Part shown: positions 24,078 through 35,622 of the stretch, in pieces | How positions within the stretch are numbered: position 1 is the first letter of the stretch | How the letters are laid out: the number at the start of each line of letters is the position of its first letter | Assembly: GCA_022661535.1 (NCBI GenBank) | Contig: JAKULF010000013.1 | Location: 1,054,001-1,118,000 of the forward strand | DNA from: Eutypa lata | Taxonomy: Eukaryota > Ascomycota > Sordariomycetes > Xylariales > Diatrypaceae | Direction of reading: 5' to 3' | DNA length: 64,000 bases | The notes under the pieces: model-generated | The model's input: the letters and a program-made list of their open reading frames with translations, nothing else | Databases searched by the model: none | What the model was told of the DNA's origin: nothing | Position numbers and translations under genes: made by a program

Positions 24078-24381
24078 CTATGTCCTCCTGCTGCTTTCTC
24101 CGCCCTTGCTACTTTTCCCACCCTTCCTATCTTTATCCTTGTCTCTGCCTTTGCCTTTGTCTTTCTTGTGCTGATCGTCACTTCGATCTCTCGATAGCGC
24201 TTCGATTTTATCATTTTTTGGATCATGTACGATTTGGCAACTGGGGTTGATACAACTAGGGTTAAGCGCTTTCGAGTTCTGCTGACCACAGTCCCGCTAA
24301 AGGTTCTACGTTAGCATTGGTAGTAGCAACATCAGATCTGTTATGAAGACTAACGCAGTACCAAGCATAATTGCTCGGCAT
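24078..24381 (-). CDS. Small zinc-finger protein with charged tail
   Basis: Exon 1 24381-24355 (nine codons) and exon 2 24296-24078, joined through a 58-nt intron (GTTAGT to TTTAG, branch TGCTAACG), give 81 residues. The N-terminus reads MPSNYAWYCRDCGQQN and continues to two further Cys. The spacing is W-x-C-x2-C-x3-N-x7-C-x4-C, close to the RanBP2-type zinc finger (W-x-C-x2-4-C-x3-N-x6-C-x2-C) but with wider second half. The intron cuts between the first and second Cys. The remaining 50 residues are a Lys/Asp/Arg/Ser-rich low-complexity tail (KGKGRDKDKDRKGG). It could bind RNA or ubiquitin as other fingers of this kind do; that is inference. An alternative upstream in-frame ATG at 24522 would add 47 residues. 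Confidence 0.7.
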
Positions 24382-27300
24382 GTTGATTCTAGATATTAGT
24401 TGACGTCTGCTGTAGAGGTCTACAGATAATAGTGGTGATATAATAGAGATACTATTGAATTTGTCGTTGCAATTGGAGGACTCGGGAATATGGCTTGTGT
24501 TTGAAGGTGATGGATAGGACATGATACTCGAAGATGAACCTCAACTTACCTCTTATACTTGGAAAGGAGGCTTTGCGAGACAAAGAAGCCCAGCTCAGAG
24601 TTCCTATCTACTGGTTCGTGTCAAGGAGTTGGCGATTCTTCGATCATCTGCAGTATGGCTGAATACCGGTGACTCGATGGTAGGGAAAGAACGGTCTTTG
24701 TCAAGTCGGTGTCGATGTTATCATCTATATCGATCACACGAGCCTTTATTATCATAGTAGTACCGACCAACCAACACTAAACGCTCCATTGCGGATGAAG
24801 GAACATACCTGTAGAACACCACAACAAGTCGGATCCAGCGATAGTTGGTGATTCCATATTGTCTTTGTCTATGTATAACTTGAGTTATAGAGCTCGAATC
24901 ATTCCGATAATACCCGTGGCATGAGAGTCAGCTCATGCTCTTGTTCTGCTACCGTATAACATAGGTCAAGGAATTCGTTGGTCGTGGAGAGGGTCTTCGG
25001 GATATCATGAAAGAAATTGAAAGCACAGCACTGCATGTTCTCGTGTGCTCAAACACCGAAATCAAGACCTATGGATGAATAGATAGGTTAGCGCGTATGA
25101 AAATAGCAGGAGGGGGACTGTTGACAAGTAGGACTGTACAAAAGATGGACTGAGACCCAAGAAACCCGTGATGGGTGGGAAACGTCTTTGGAATGTTCCT
25201 CGGCTATTGAAGGGTTAGAAGACTCAAAATCTACATACTGTCAGTTACTCATGGCTATATGAATGTAATGATATCTCGCAGATTAGCCCCAGTACTTACT
25301 AGATAGCCTGTCATGTACGTGTATCTCAGTATCAAATATGCTACTATACGGAGTTTGATGGCAAGAATATTTTGTTAGAAAAGAAGAACATGCCCAGAGC
25401 TCTTTGTGTTGGTATTAAATAAGACCCTTTATGATGCTCCAATAGACAACATCGAATAACGAAACTAACCTTATTTCCAACACCAACATTGAGAGCGAGA
25501 AGGAAAGCAATACCAACAGTAATACTCCTATCATGGAGGGTAGTTTGGAATGACACCACTCAAAAGATAGTTCAATCACATGTCGTAATCTTCAATGATG
25601 TATGTGTTGGTGGGGTTTCTTCTATTAACTATCCCTTCACATATTGACATGGCTATTTTAAGGGACACCAATCATCATGATGCGTCACTTTAGGTTCAAA
25701 TGCCATACCAACTAACTAGCATACTTTACTTACAGCTGTTGATGGTTGGACTGAAAATTTTAGATCTATATTTCCTTTTAAATCATAGTGATGTACTGAT
25801 AGCCATAAACGTTTTATCCTACGGCGGTGCTTCTTTGATATATAATTAATTATAGGCATGACTAAGTATGGTTGGATTGCAGCTCGAAGCTGCAGTCAAA
25901 TGAGGCTGACAAGATAAGGAGAGCTGTGCCGCAGCCCAACATCAATACAACAACCACCTGGGTTCCGTAGTCAACATGTTGGTCAGCAGAACGGTTACTA
26001 ACGTTGGCTATCCGTAAAACTAAGTGATCGGCAATGAATGACATAGTTACTACACAGGTAGTTCACAGGTTTCATTCCTGTCACCTCGGACAGGAACCGT
26101 GTGGATAGGGTTGTCCTATTATAACGTGTCGTTACGGATACGTACCTAACTAAGCAGCGACACTTTCAGCTTACGCGTAGGGAAATACGTGCCAACACCC
26201 AAATAGCTCAGGCTTTACATACACTGATACGGATTCAATGGGTCGTGGTTAGGTGATGGCGGCAGAACCGCCCACTAGCTTAGCTCAGGGCTCACGATAG
26301 CTTCAGTTATAGGGGCTGCTACGTAGTACGTATGGCGTAGTTAGAGGGTTGCATAGGGTAGTAGTAACACATAACGGTGTTTCGAGCAATTAAGGTTATT
26401 AAAGCTTTAAGGAAAGGTTACATCTGTGATTGTCCTCTGGAAATAATATACCCCAAGATGCCGGTTTCAAGGTATATTTCGTACTCTCTGATAAACATGA
26501 TCACGACGTTTTGCAGATCCCTATCTACCCTTTAGGTAACTATTAATATGCACGTTACTAGTACGATGACTAACAGACATATCGATGGCACCATCACGAA
26601 CAGCGGCAGATCACAACATGCACAGCATAATTAAAGAGAGTCCAAAGTTAGATCTCAGTGAGTAAAGGGGCCTCTATTAAGGCGAATATAGCCAGTTATC
26701 TGGTTTGGGGAAATTACATGCAAGCGGCGATGAACCATGATCTCTTCTTCTGTCTCTCTCTCTCTCACCCACTCTCCAATTTTTCACCACCACCACCACC
26801 TCCATCACATCATCATCGTCGTTCATCATCATTGAGAGAAGAAGAAAAAAAAAGATCATCTAATCGCCAAACGGTTCTCACCTCATATCGTCTTCCTCGC
26901 CCAAATTTGCTCCGAAAATGTAAATACAAATGCAACCTCCATAATTCAGTGCGCACATGGCAGGCAAGCCAATCAATCGGGGCCGCGAAAGACCAGATAG
27001 AAGAAACCCATGTTCTTTTGGGCTTTCAGGCGAAAGACACGCGAAGAAGAATGGAAGATGATGAGAAAGCAAAGGCAGGCAAAGGGTGTAGTCGTATGCG
27101 ATCTCCATATATTCTGATCGCCGAGGAGGTTGCAACCAAGGAAAACACCATCTTCTTTGTACTACGTGAGAGCTAGCCCGTTTATGATCGAGTCTATTCC
27201 TCCCAGTCAAACGACAGCCATGAGAAGAATATGTATTTATCGAAGATGGTGATATTTGTTGATGTCAGCTTTCTGTGTATGGCGTTTATGTGCGAGATAT

Positions 27301-27994
27301 CGATGGTTGGCGGCAGGCGAGAGATATCGAGAGCGATCTCTTGAGCCTAAGTTAGTAGGGGAAATGCTGAATGCCCAGGTGCATTTGCCTACTTAAACTC
27401 TTGCTGCAGAACCATCGTAGATTTGCCAAAACCCGCCGTCGTGGACAACATAGACGTGTGCCACTGGTCGCCAAAGTTGCACCCTCCAGACTGCCGATTG
27501 ACCCTTGACGTTGTGAATACAAGCAAGAAAGAAACCCAAACGAGAAAAAGAAATTGTAGGAAAAAATGGTCTATGCAGGAGTGTGCACGAGAAATCCAAG
27601 TACAGAAGTACAAGTTGGGAATAACTCAACTGGTGATTGCTCCAGAAAAACTATAGAGGCAAATCATCCAATGACCGAGTCAATCCAACGGGAGAGAAAG
27701 AAAAGCGTCGTGCATCATCAACTGGATAATGTACAGCTCAACCCAAGGAATGAAGGACTGCTAGTGGCAGTCCGTGTCATCGATGGGATGAAGTTGTGCG
27801 ATCGAATGGATCTGCTGCGTTGGTACAGAGTTCGGGTGAAATATAGAAAGGAAAATTCATCAGGATCGTGAGAAACATCTCGTTCGTGCTTCATCGTCGA
27901 CGGAAAATCGCCGGCAAACAAGCCATCCAAATCGTTATCGTCGTGATGCTCGTACTCATAACGTGAGGAAGGTTCGTGGATGGAGGATCTCAGG
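24382..27994. other. Intergenic and long 3' UTR of the PUF gene
   Basis: 3.6 kb without a convincing gene. The right end must contain the 3' UTR of the Pumilio gene, which stops at 27995. The frame at 26658-27176 starts with GTG and encodes simple Ser/Pro/His runs from microsatellite-like DNA, so it is not called. A 60-codon minus-strand frame at 26044-25862 has a hydrophobic segment but no supporting context. Confidence 0.4.
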
Positions 27995-30900
27995 TTAGAA
28001 GAATTGACCTTCACCGTTGGCCGTCGGAATGTTAGCACCAGGGTAGGTCTGGTACGTGTTCATCCGGGGCGGTTGGGGAGGCGCGTTGGGCGGGTTAGAC
28101 ATGTTGAGGCTGTTGGTGGTAGGGTAGCTCATCTGGCCACGGCCACCATTGATGCCGTTGAGTCCACTCGGGTAACCACCAGGCTGAATCATCGGTTGAT
28201 TCGGCATGCCACGGTTAGGTGCAAGACCACGCATCGGAATCTGTCCTTGGGTGGGGTCGGCGGGGGTAGTCTGTCCGCTGGAACCCACACTGCGGGAGTC
28301 ATGCTGTTGGATCTTGGCCTGAAGGCGTCGGCCATATGGGGTGCTTCTGATACTCGGGAGAAGAGGTCGAATGGTCTCCACGATCTGATGCTTCATATGG
28401 AAAGTAGCATGCTCCAGCGCGGTCTGGACGACATAGTTGCCGAACGAATCTCGAAGGAGGCGTTCCACTTCTCCACCATGGAGGAGCTCAAGAGACATCA
28501 TGTCCTTCGAACCATCCGAAGCACAGCGCAGACACTTCTCGATCACATTCGAACTGAACTTGTGACGGGAAAGTTCACTAATCTTGCCCTGGAATTGTTT
28601 CACAAGAGGTTCGGTGAAGGCAGGCTCGTTCAGGTCGATGATGTACTGAACCACATAGTTGCCAAATGGGTCCTTCACGAGGCGCTGGGCGTTATCGGTG
28701 ATTCTAGCAATCAGCCACGCCTTTTGGTCGCCTGAGGCGTGGTCAATGCATCGTTGAAGAACACAGCAGCCATGGCGATGAGTGCCGACTTCAATGCAAC
28801 GATTGCCCACCGCGTTGAAGATGAACTGGGCATCAGCAGCAGAGAGCTTGTTCAGACACTTCTGGATCACATGGTTACCATTCAAGTCCTGAATGAGGTC
28901 GACGACCTGGTTTTGCAAGGCATGGATGATGATCTGAACCTGAGCCGGGGTGGTGATGAACTCGATCATCTTCTGAAGAGCTCGTGTGCCATGCTGATTG
29001 AGAGCGATCCGAACCATGTCAGTAGCAGCGTTCTGGATTAAAACCGTGCGCTCTTCATCGTTGCAATACTCCAGGAGTTTCTGGCATAGGTAGTTGCCGA
29101 AAGGGTCCGTCATGAGCTCCACGACATGAGGGTTCGTCTCTTGCCAAATCATGTGTACCTGGTCGGGAACTCGATTCTCGAGCTGCTTCTGCAGATATCG
29201 GCAACCGTGCTGATCTTTGCAAAGATCATAGATCGTGCCGCCAACGGACTCGAGAGGAAGGTTGGTGAAGCGGCTCATGGCTGAGGAGAGTTAGTCTCTA
29301 TTACTAGTATTAAGGAATGGGGTCAAATAAAAGACTTACCTTCGCTATCCTGGGCTCTGCGCTGCTGAATGACACGCTGCTGCGAGTCTCGAGGCGTGGT
29401 TGCGTTCTGATAAACAGCACTATAGCCAGTGTAGTTCTGGCCCGGGTAACCATTGTTGATGTTCATGTTCTGCATACCCATGGCAAGTAAGGGCATGTTG
29501 TTGTAGCCATTTCCGTTAGGGCTAGTCGGGTTGTAATTGGGGGCACCATAATATGGAGGGTAGCCTCCATGAGAACCAGGAGAACTAGCTGAAGGAGAGG
29601 CGACTGCGGGGACCTGCGAAGCAGCTTGGCCAGCTGTGCCTGGACCGAACGTAGGTGCATTAGCCTGCAACTGAGACTGGATAGATGGGAAAGCTCCAGC
29701 CTGCGTCACATTGACATGGTTGTCACCCGAAAGTTCACGGCTGTGGCGCTTGGCAGCACCCAGAGGAATCCGGCCAATGCTTGCGTTGTGGTTGTGGAAA
29801 TGCTGCTGAGCATGTGCATTTGCAGAAGCGGGGGTTGGTCCAGCAGTGACTCCAATGTTCTTAACAGTAGGAATGTCGTTGGCAGAGAAAGAAGTCTGCA
29901 ACTTGGGTGGAGTTGCAGGGACCTGGGTGGAAGGAGGTGCCATGACAGAGGGGGAACTAGAATCCGAAGACGGCTCCTTGAACTGCTGGTTCAGATCAAC
30001 AGAATGGCGGAAAGGGCGATTGACAAAAGCCTTAGCCTCGGAGGCACCAGCTTGGTTGGAAGTCATGGTATCAGAGTTGCTCATTTGTGCAGAACTCAGA
30101 TTGGTGAGGCTTTGTTGATGGCGATGACGTGAGATGTTACCCCAGCCGTTCGTGCCAGCGTTCTCTCCGTTACCAAGTTGGGAGGCCAAGTCGGCAGCTG
30201 CAGTAGAGGCAGACAACTACAGAAGGATGAAGTCAGTTGTATGAAAGTGGTGAAGATGGAAGTGTACAAAGAGTACACAATAAGGTAAGTGAAAGGTAGT
30301 TGCCAACGTCGAAAGTTGAAGACAAAAATCAGACGAAAATGGGATGGAATGTTGGGGGGACAAGTCGGGAAAACAAGGTGTAAGGGAAGGAAGGTACAAT
30401 AAGTAGGCGTGGAAGAAGTGGAAGTTGGTGGTATTAACTTTTTGCTGCAAAAGTGTTTGTGTGGTAGGTTTATCTGTAATAGATAATTTTAAAAAGAAAA
30501 ATAGAGTAATGCACTGAATCGAGGGGTAGAACCTTGAGGGGTAATAGGTTCACACAAATTTAAAGGGAAATTAAAATAAAAAATCTGCACATTGTGCAGG
30601 TTCTCTTCTAATTGTAGGGCAGTTTGAAAGTGAGGTCGAGGGGTAGGTGGACAGGTCTCATATTGTCCACTGTACATGGTGTATGTATGTAGCGGAATAT
30701 ACGTGGGGAAACAGGTATCAATTAAGATGGCTTACCACGTTGGGATTGCCTTTCTGGGCGTAAAGCTGAGGAAAGCTATCCTCTGGGGCAATGGGTTTCA
30801 TGTTGGCAAAGTTGGAAGAGTCCATTGTACTGTCGTCGTCCCGGAAGAGGAATCCAGCTGCGTTAGTCTGATCAATGTTGTCGTAGAGATTACCGCGGCG

Positions 30901-32771
30901 TGTGACAGGTAATGAGTATCGGTTGAGGCTGAAAAGAAGGTTTTGGGTTAGTGACCTAGTGACCTAGTGATACCAAGTATTCACAAGCTTGAATTTAGTT
31001 GGTAGTGATGGAGTTGATCAAAACTTGAATGATGGCAGTAATAGATGTCAAGAAATCAAGAACTGTGAATGCAGGGAGAGATTGTGGCAGAGGAAGTTGC
31101 TTTCCAAGTAGGTAGACAAACTTTCCCCCAAAGAATAAGATTGATGTACGGAAAGATGTGGAATGTAGAAGAGAGGCAGAAGACTGGAAAAGAGAGTACA
31201 AGTAGTGCTATCTGTAAACTCCCATTGAATAGGTAGGTAGTAAAGAGTGAATAGGAAACCGAAGAAAGGTTGGAAGTAACAATGGGATATAGGAAGTGGA
31301 TAGGTAGTATTGGGCAGTGCAGACAGGAGGAAGACACTGAAGTATGCCCATGCACGTATGGATTGAACGAGGAACGACGATATTGACTTGTACCAATGTA
31401 TTCCGTCTTAGTAGGAAATTGAAGGTGCCCACAACTGAACAATCAAAGTGAAGTAGATAACTAGGTAGGTAGGAGGTATGTAGATAGTGTGATAAGAGTA
31501 GAGTAGTAGGTATAAATCCAACGTCGTGAAAAGCGGTAGTAGCTCTTGTTGAACTCAAAGACCCGCCTTCGCATTTAAACTCAAAACCAAGTCACCTGTC
31601 TGGCTTGTGCACTCCCTTCTAGTAGCACTTGCGCGCAAAAGGTAACAAGTATCAAGGCTGTGAAGGCAGGAAAGCGTGGAGAAGAGAACATAAAGCAGTT
31701 TACTTACGCATTAGTTGACCTATGGCTAGTAGGATCTTGTCGTATCGCTTCTTCCTTTTCGTCCTCGTCACTGTTCCTCCTAGATGCTGGGACTGAACGA
31801 GATGGTAGATGATCGAAATTGAAGACCGACTGTACCAAGCCTGAAGGCGAAGTAAGTTGGGAGCCCGATCTGGACGGCCGATTGAACAGCCCTGGCGGGG
31901 AAACTAGACTCGACGTCGAGTACCGGTTCGGCCTCGAGAACATGGTCGGGAAGCCTGCGCTAGTCTCGCGATACTCGGGAGGAGTCGTCGGCTCGGACTG
32001 GTGGCCGGTCAAGTTCAAGCTATTTCTATGCCCCAGTTCCTCCTGCATTTGGGCAATGTCAAACTCATCGCGGAGCTGTTGCTGATCCAGCTTCTGCATT
32101 TCGGCTTCAAATCGCCGTCTCTGTTCTCGAATTTTCTCATACTCGAGTTTCTTTTTCTCTAACTGCAACGAATGTCAGCATTGGCTCTGCTACCCGAGTC
32201 GATCCCAGCGGAGAATTGGCTGCGGCGCATGGGACGTCACGTTACAACTTGCTGACACGTAACAAGTCCGAGGGCCAAACGCCGAGAGAAGAGAAGATGA
32301 GAACGCCTTACCAATTGAACTTTATACTGGGCCTTGGTCATCAGGAATTAGTCGACAGTTCCACAAGGACAAGACAATGAATTAGGGGGGGGCCGATTGA
32401 GACATTGCTTCTTCTGGGAGATAAGCTCTAGCGAGGCTAGACACTTGGAGACCCCCCCCTCGCCCCCTCCTCTCGTGCGGACCCCCCCTCCTTGGACCTC
32501 CAGCCTCTCCTCGGGAAATGGTTATTATATATTACAGATATGAACTTACGGCAGCATATTCTTGAGGTTCAGGTAATCGCTGAGTGGATATTGTCGACAA
32601 TGTTGGTACACGCCCCGAATCCGTTGTGAATCGGCGGGGCAGGGTGGTTCGAGGATCTTGAGGGATTGGCTGGGGCAGCCTGCCCGTGCCGTTCCTCGGT
32701 GGTGAGACAAGCGAATTCATCGGCGCCTCGTTTCTAGGAGACTGCTGAGCGCGAAATCGGTAATCGTCCAT
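27995..32771 (-). CDS. Pumilio-family RNA-binding protein (Puf4/Mpt5 type)
   Basis: Six exons (32771-32550, 32333-32313, 32162-31708, 30928-30736, 30216-29340, 29280-27995) give 1017 codons. The N-terminal 590 residues are disordered, with a coiled-coil patch after the 21-nt second exon (LEKKKLEYEKIREQRRRFEAEM). The C-terminal part carries eight PUF repeats with core motifs CRYLQ, NYLCQ, TRALQ, NHVIQ, CCVLQ, NYVVQ, SNVIE and NYVVQ. By the established PUF code, read from repeat 8 to 1, these fit the element UGUAUAUA (the assignments for repeats 3 and 5 are less standard). The protein should bind 3' UTRs in the cytoplasm and recruit deadenylation and repression machinery. The first ATG in frame at 32771 is used; the frame upstream lacks an ATG. 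The 779-nt third intron is exceptional for this genome. A Gln/Asn/Pro-rich tail follows the repeats. Confidence 0.92.
32313..32333 (-). other. 21-nt microexon of the PUF gene
   Basis: Seven codons (AQYKVQL) bordered by ACCAAG and GTAAGG. It joins the first coding exon to the coiled-coil exon in phase 0 on both sides, so skipping it would keep the frame. It starts the predicted helix that continues LEKKKLEYEK. Confidence 0.7.
32384..32488 (-). repeat. G-run cluster in PUF intron 1
   Basis: On the transcribed-sense (minus) strand the intron upstream of the microexon carries four or more runs of five to eight G between 32452 and 32488, and a C run at 32384-32392 lies closer to the microexon. 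This could form a quadruplex or a G-C hairpin in the pre-mRNA. Confidence 0.7.
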
Positions 32772-33370
32772 ATTTTTTTTTCTTCTCTTCACTGTTGTTA
32801 CAATCCGTGGTCTTTCGTACAGGCCTTGCTGGCTAATCACCGGGTTCTATAAACTGCCGTCGCGAAAAGCGTGTCAGCCAGCCCCCAAACATCCACACGT
32901 ACATTTGCGCCGGTTATAACAAGGCTTCCAGGAAACGCAACATCAACAAATATAGACGTTCGGGTTTCAATATAAAGGTTACAATGAATTGCCAGAGACT
33001 CGCGCTTTATTCCAGTGACGTTGGCTGTCGGCGCAACTCATTCCCTTTTGCACACGGATGCGCCGTTGGGCTGGCTACTGGTTGACAATTGTCTCTTGCA
33101 GGGGGGGAAAAGAGAGGGGGGGTTTGTTAAGGGAAACTCGAAGACTCGGCAAAGGGAAGACGCATTTGCATTTTTGCTGCTTACCTTTATAAGAACAATT
33201 ACAGCACAGAACGCGGAACGCTGCCCTGGAGAGCCAGGAGCGGCCAGCAACGAGAGAGAGAAATTTTGTAGAATCACAAAATCAAAAGAGTGTGGAGTTG
33301 TGTGCGGGAAAGAATAATAAGAGGAAGATCAATCAATGTCTTCTTTGACGAAGCCACACATACGCACATA

Positions 33371-33402
33371 CGCACGCACACACACACCACACACACACAC
33401 AT
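33371..33402. repeat. CA-rich microsatellite
   Basis: Imperfect (CA)n with one CC interruption. Confidence 0.9.
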
Positions 33403-34609
33403 ACAACACGCATGTAAGTAAGTAAGTAGGTAGGTACTTGATAATAATATGCTGCTGCAGATACAATCAATAGTATCATTGATGTAGTAAAGCCAGCAAA
33501 TCAGCCAGACAGAAAGACAGACAAAACATTGCCCCGGGGCCTACTTTGCTGCACCCACAGGGGAGGAGAATGAGGAGGTACGAAGGTAAGGTCAATCAGT
33601 GATGGACTCGCACAACCAAGAAAACCCCTGTATTGTATTGTACAAGTTTGGCGGTAGCTAAACTGCATGGAGCTGTAGCGCACGTATGCAGCGGTCCAGC
33701 GGTGACTTGGGCGACCTTCCCCCTCCTATCCTTGTCGGCAAGGGCCCTACCTCTGCAGCTCTGCTACCTGATATTTTAGTATTTGCACTAACAGCCACAA
33801 GTCACATCCACTGTTACTAATACATAGATCTCCCAGATACCCAATATGGTTAAGTCCCCTCCATCTTTCCTAGAGGACTAACCTATAACTGTTAGTAGTG
33901 TAACTTCAAATATACCCAAATATGTATGCATGTATGTATTGTATGTATTCGAGGTAGCTTTTCGGTGGTTGATCCGAGAGAGAACATGTAAAGGTTAGAA
34001 AAGTTGTGTTAGTAGATAGCGATGCTAGTCAATCTTTATACGACTTCTTTCTTTAGGAGATATTGTAGATAAACACATGGTTTGCCTTGGGAAGGTAAAT
34101 AGATAGTAGGTAGGTAGGTAGTTATAGTTCTCGGGCCGTATGTATGTATGTTGTGTTTGTGTTTGCTGACAGAGTTTGATACACACGTGGTGGTAGTAAT
34201 AGGAGTTAACCTCGAGGGACGTTCCGCTCGGGAGAGAGATGTATGGAGGTAGATAGTCTCGAACCCTATTTGGTTCTTGTCTCTGGTACCTCATCTACCT
34301 ACCTCATGTATGAAGAACAAGATTGGCCTTGACGATTTGGAACATGTCTTATAGATATAAGTGAGTTCAATTGGTAGATTGGGACCAAGAGTTGCATGTT
34401 CAATCAATGGGATTGCAGGAAAAAAAACGAGGTGGTTAAGTAGCACTATATGTATAACTGTTAAACTCCTCTTCAATCAATAATTGATGCCCAAATCTTC
34501 ACAATTCCCCGCTGGTGACTTGTTGAAGCGGTCTGTTTGCAATTACCCTTTCGGTCGTCTCAGCAAACTCCACCCCTCGAATGCCCCGGCGTTGTTACGA
34601 ATTCTACTA

Positions 34610-34611
<2 letters not shown>

Positions 34612-34642
<31 letters not shown>
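34612..34642. repeat. (TG)15 microsatellite
   Basis: Thirty-one bases of uninterrupted TG repeat in the PUF/RPC2 intergenic region. Confidence 0.97.
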
Positions 34643-34644
<2 letters not shown>

Positions 34645-35603
34645 GTACGGAGCGGCCCAGCACTTAGCTAGACAGTCCAGGCAAGACAGAGCGAGCCATG
34701 AGTGGATGCATCAGCCATTGCTTGTTCGACCGAGAGGGAGCGGTGAGCAAAGTCTTACACCATGTTAACTTAGGACCGACCGATGGACAGTTCACTGATG
34801 ATACTATGTAATGCATGTATGTAGGTAAGAGGTCATGTAGGTACCTAGCTAGCCTACATACGTATTCCCTACAGTTCTTACAAGAGTGCGGGGGATAGAC
34901 TGCGATCGTTGTAACATCAATGATGTTCATGCAATCTGGGAAGAGCCTTATACGCCCTATACTAAAAGTCGGCTCAAGTATGCAGGCTATGCAGGCGCGT
35001 ATATATTTACAATGTAAGCAGGCGGGCGGACGTTCATATCATCAGGTTGCTTTATCATATATATCATCACATAGTAAGGTATTCATTCAACTGTTACCGT
35101 CCACCGTCTTCCCTATAACGATAGTTCTTGCGTACATCTCTGGTTCACGAGTGGAACACAACAGCGCATTACAGAGCCGTAGTCGTACCACAAGGTAAAG
35201 TTGCACATCCGCTGGCTCTGGTTGGACGAAATACAAACTTGATCCACGTTCGGAAGTTAGTTGATGGGGAGATGCCATTCTATAGGCTGCTGACCAGACA
35301 GCGGAAGTTGATGGGGATATATCGATCTGGGTGGCGTCTTAACGTGGCTCTTGGCCATGCCACCAATGAATGATACAGCTGCACGATAGACTGGTTATTG
35401 GTTATACTTGACTTGTTGATGCTAAACTCGATGCCCTGTGCAGCTGTTGTTCGGTATACATACCTACTTTTACATACCTAGGAAACACCAGCAAGCGCCA
35501 TGCGTTGAATGCTAAGACCAAATATTTGACCTTGCGATACCGGATATCCCTCTGAAAAGCACCGGTGTGGAAAGAAGTGCTTTCAAGACACCAAGCATAT
35601 CGT

Positions 35604-35622
35604 GAGAGAGAGAGAGAGAGAG
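35604..35622. repeat. (GA)n microsatellite
   Basis: Nineteen bases of GA repeat in the PUF/RPC2 intergenic region. Confidence 0.95.

Noticed and set aside
26658..27176. 172-codon plus-strand frame
   Set aside because: Starts at GTG, made of Ser/Pro/His repeats from simple-sequence DNA, and lies in the probable PUF 3' flank.
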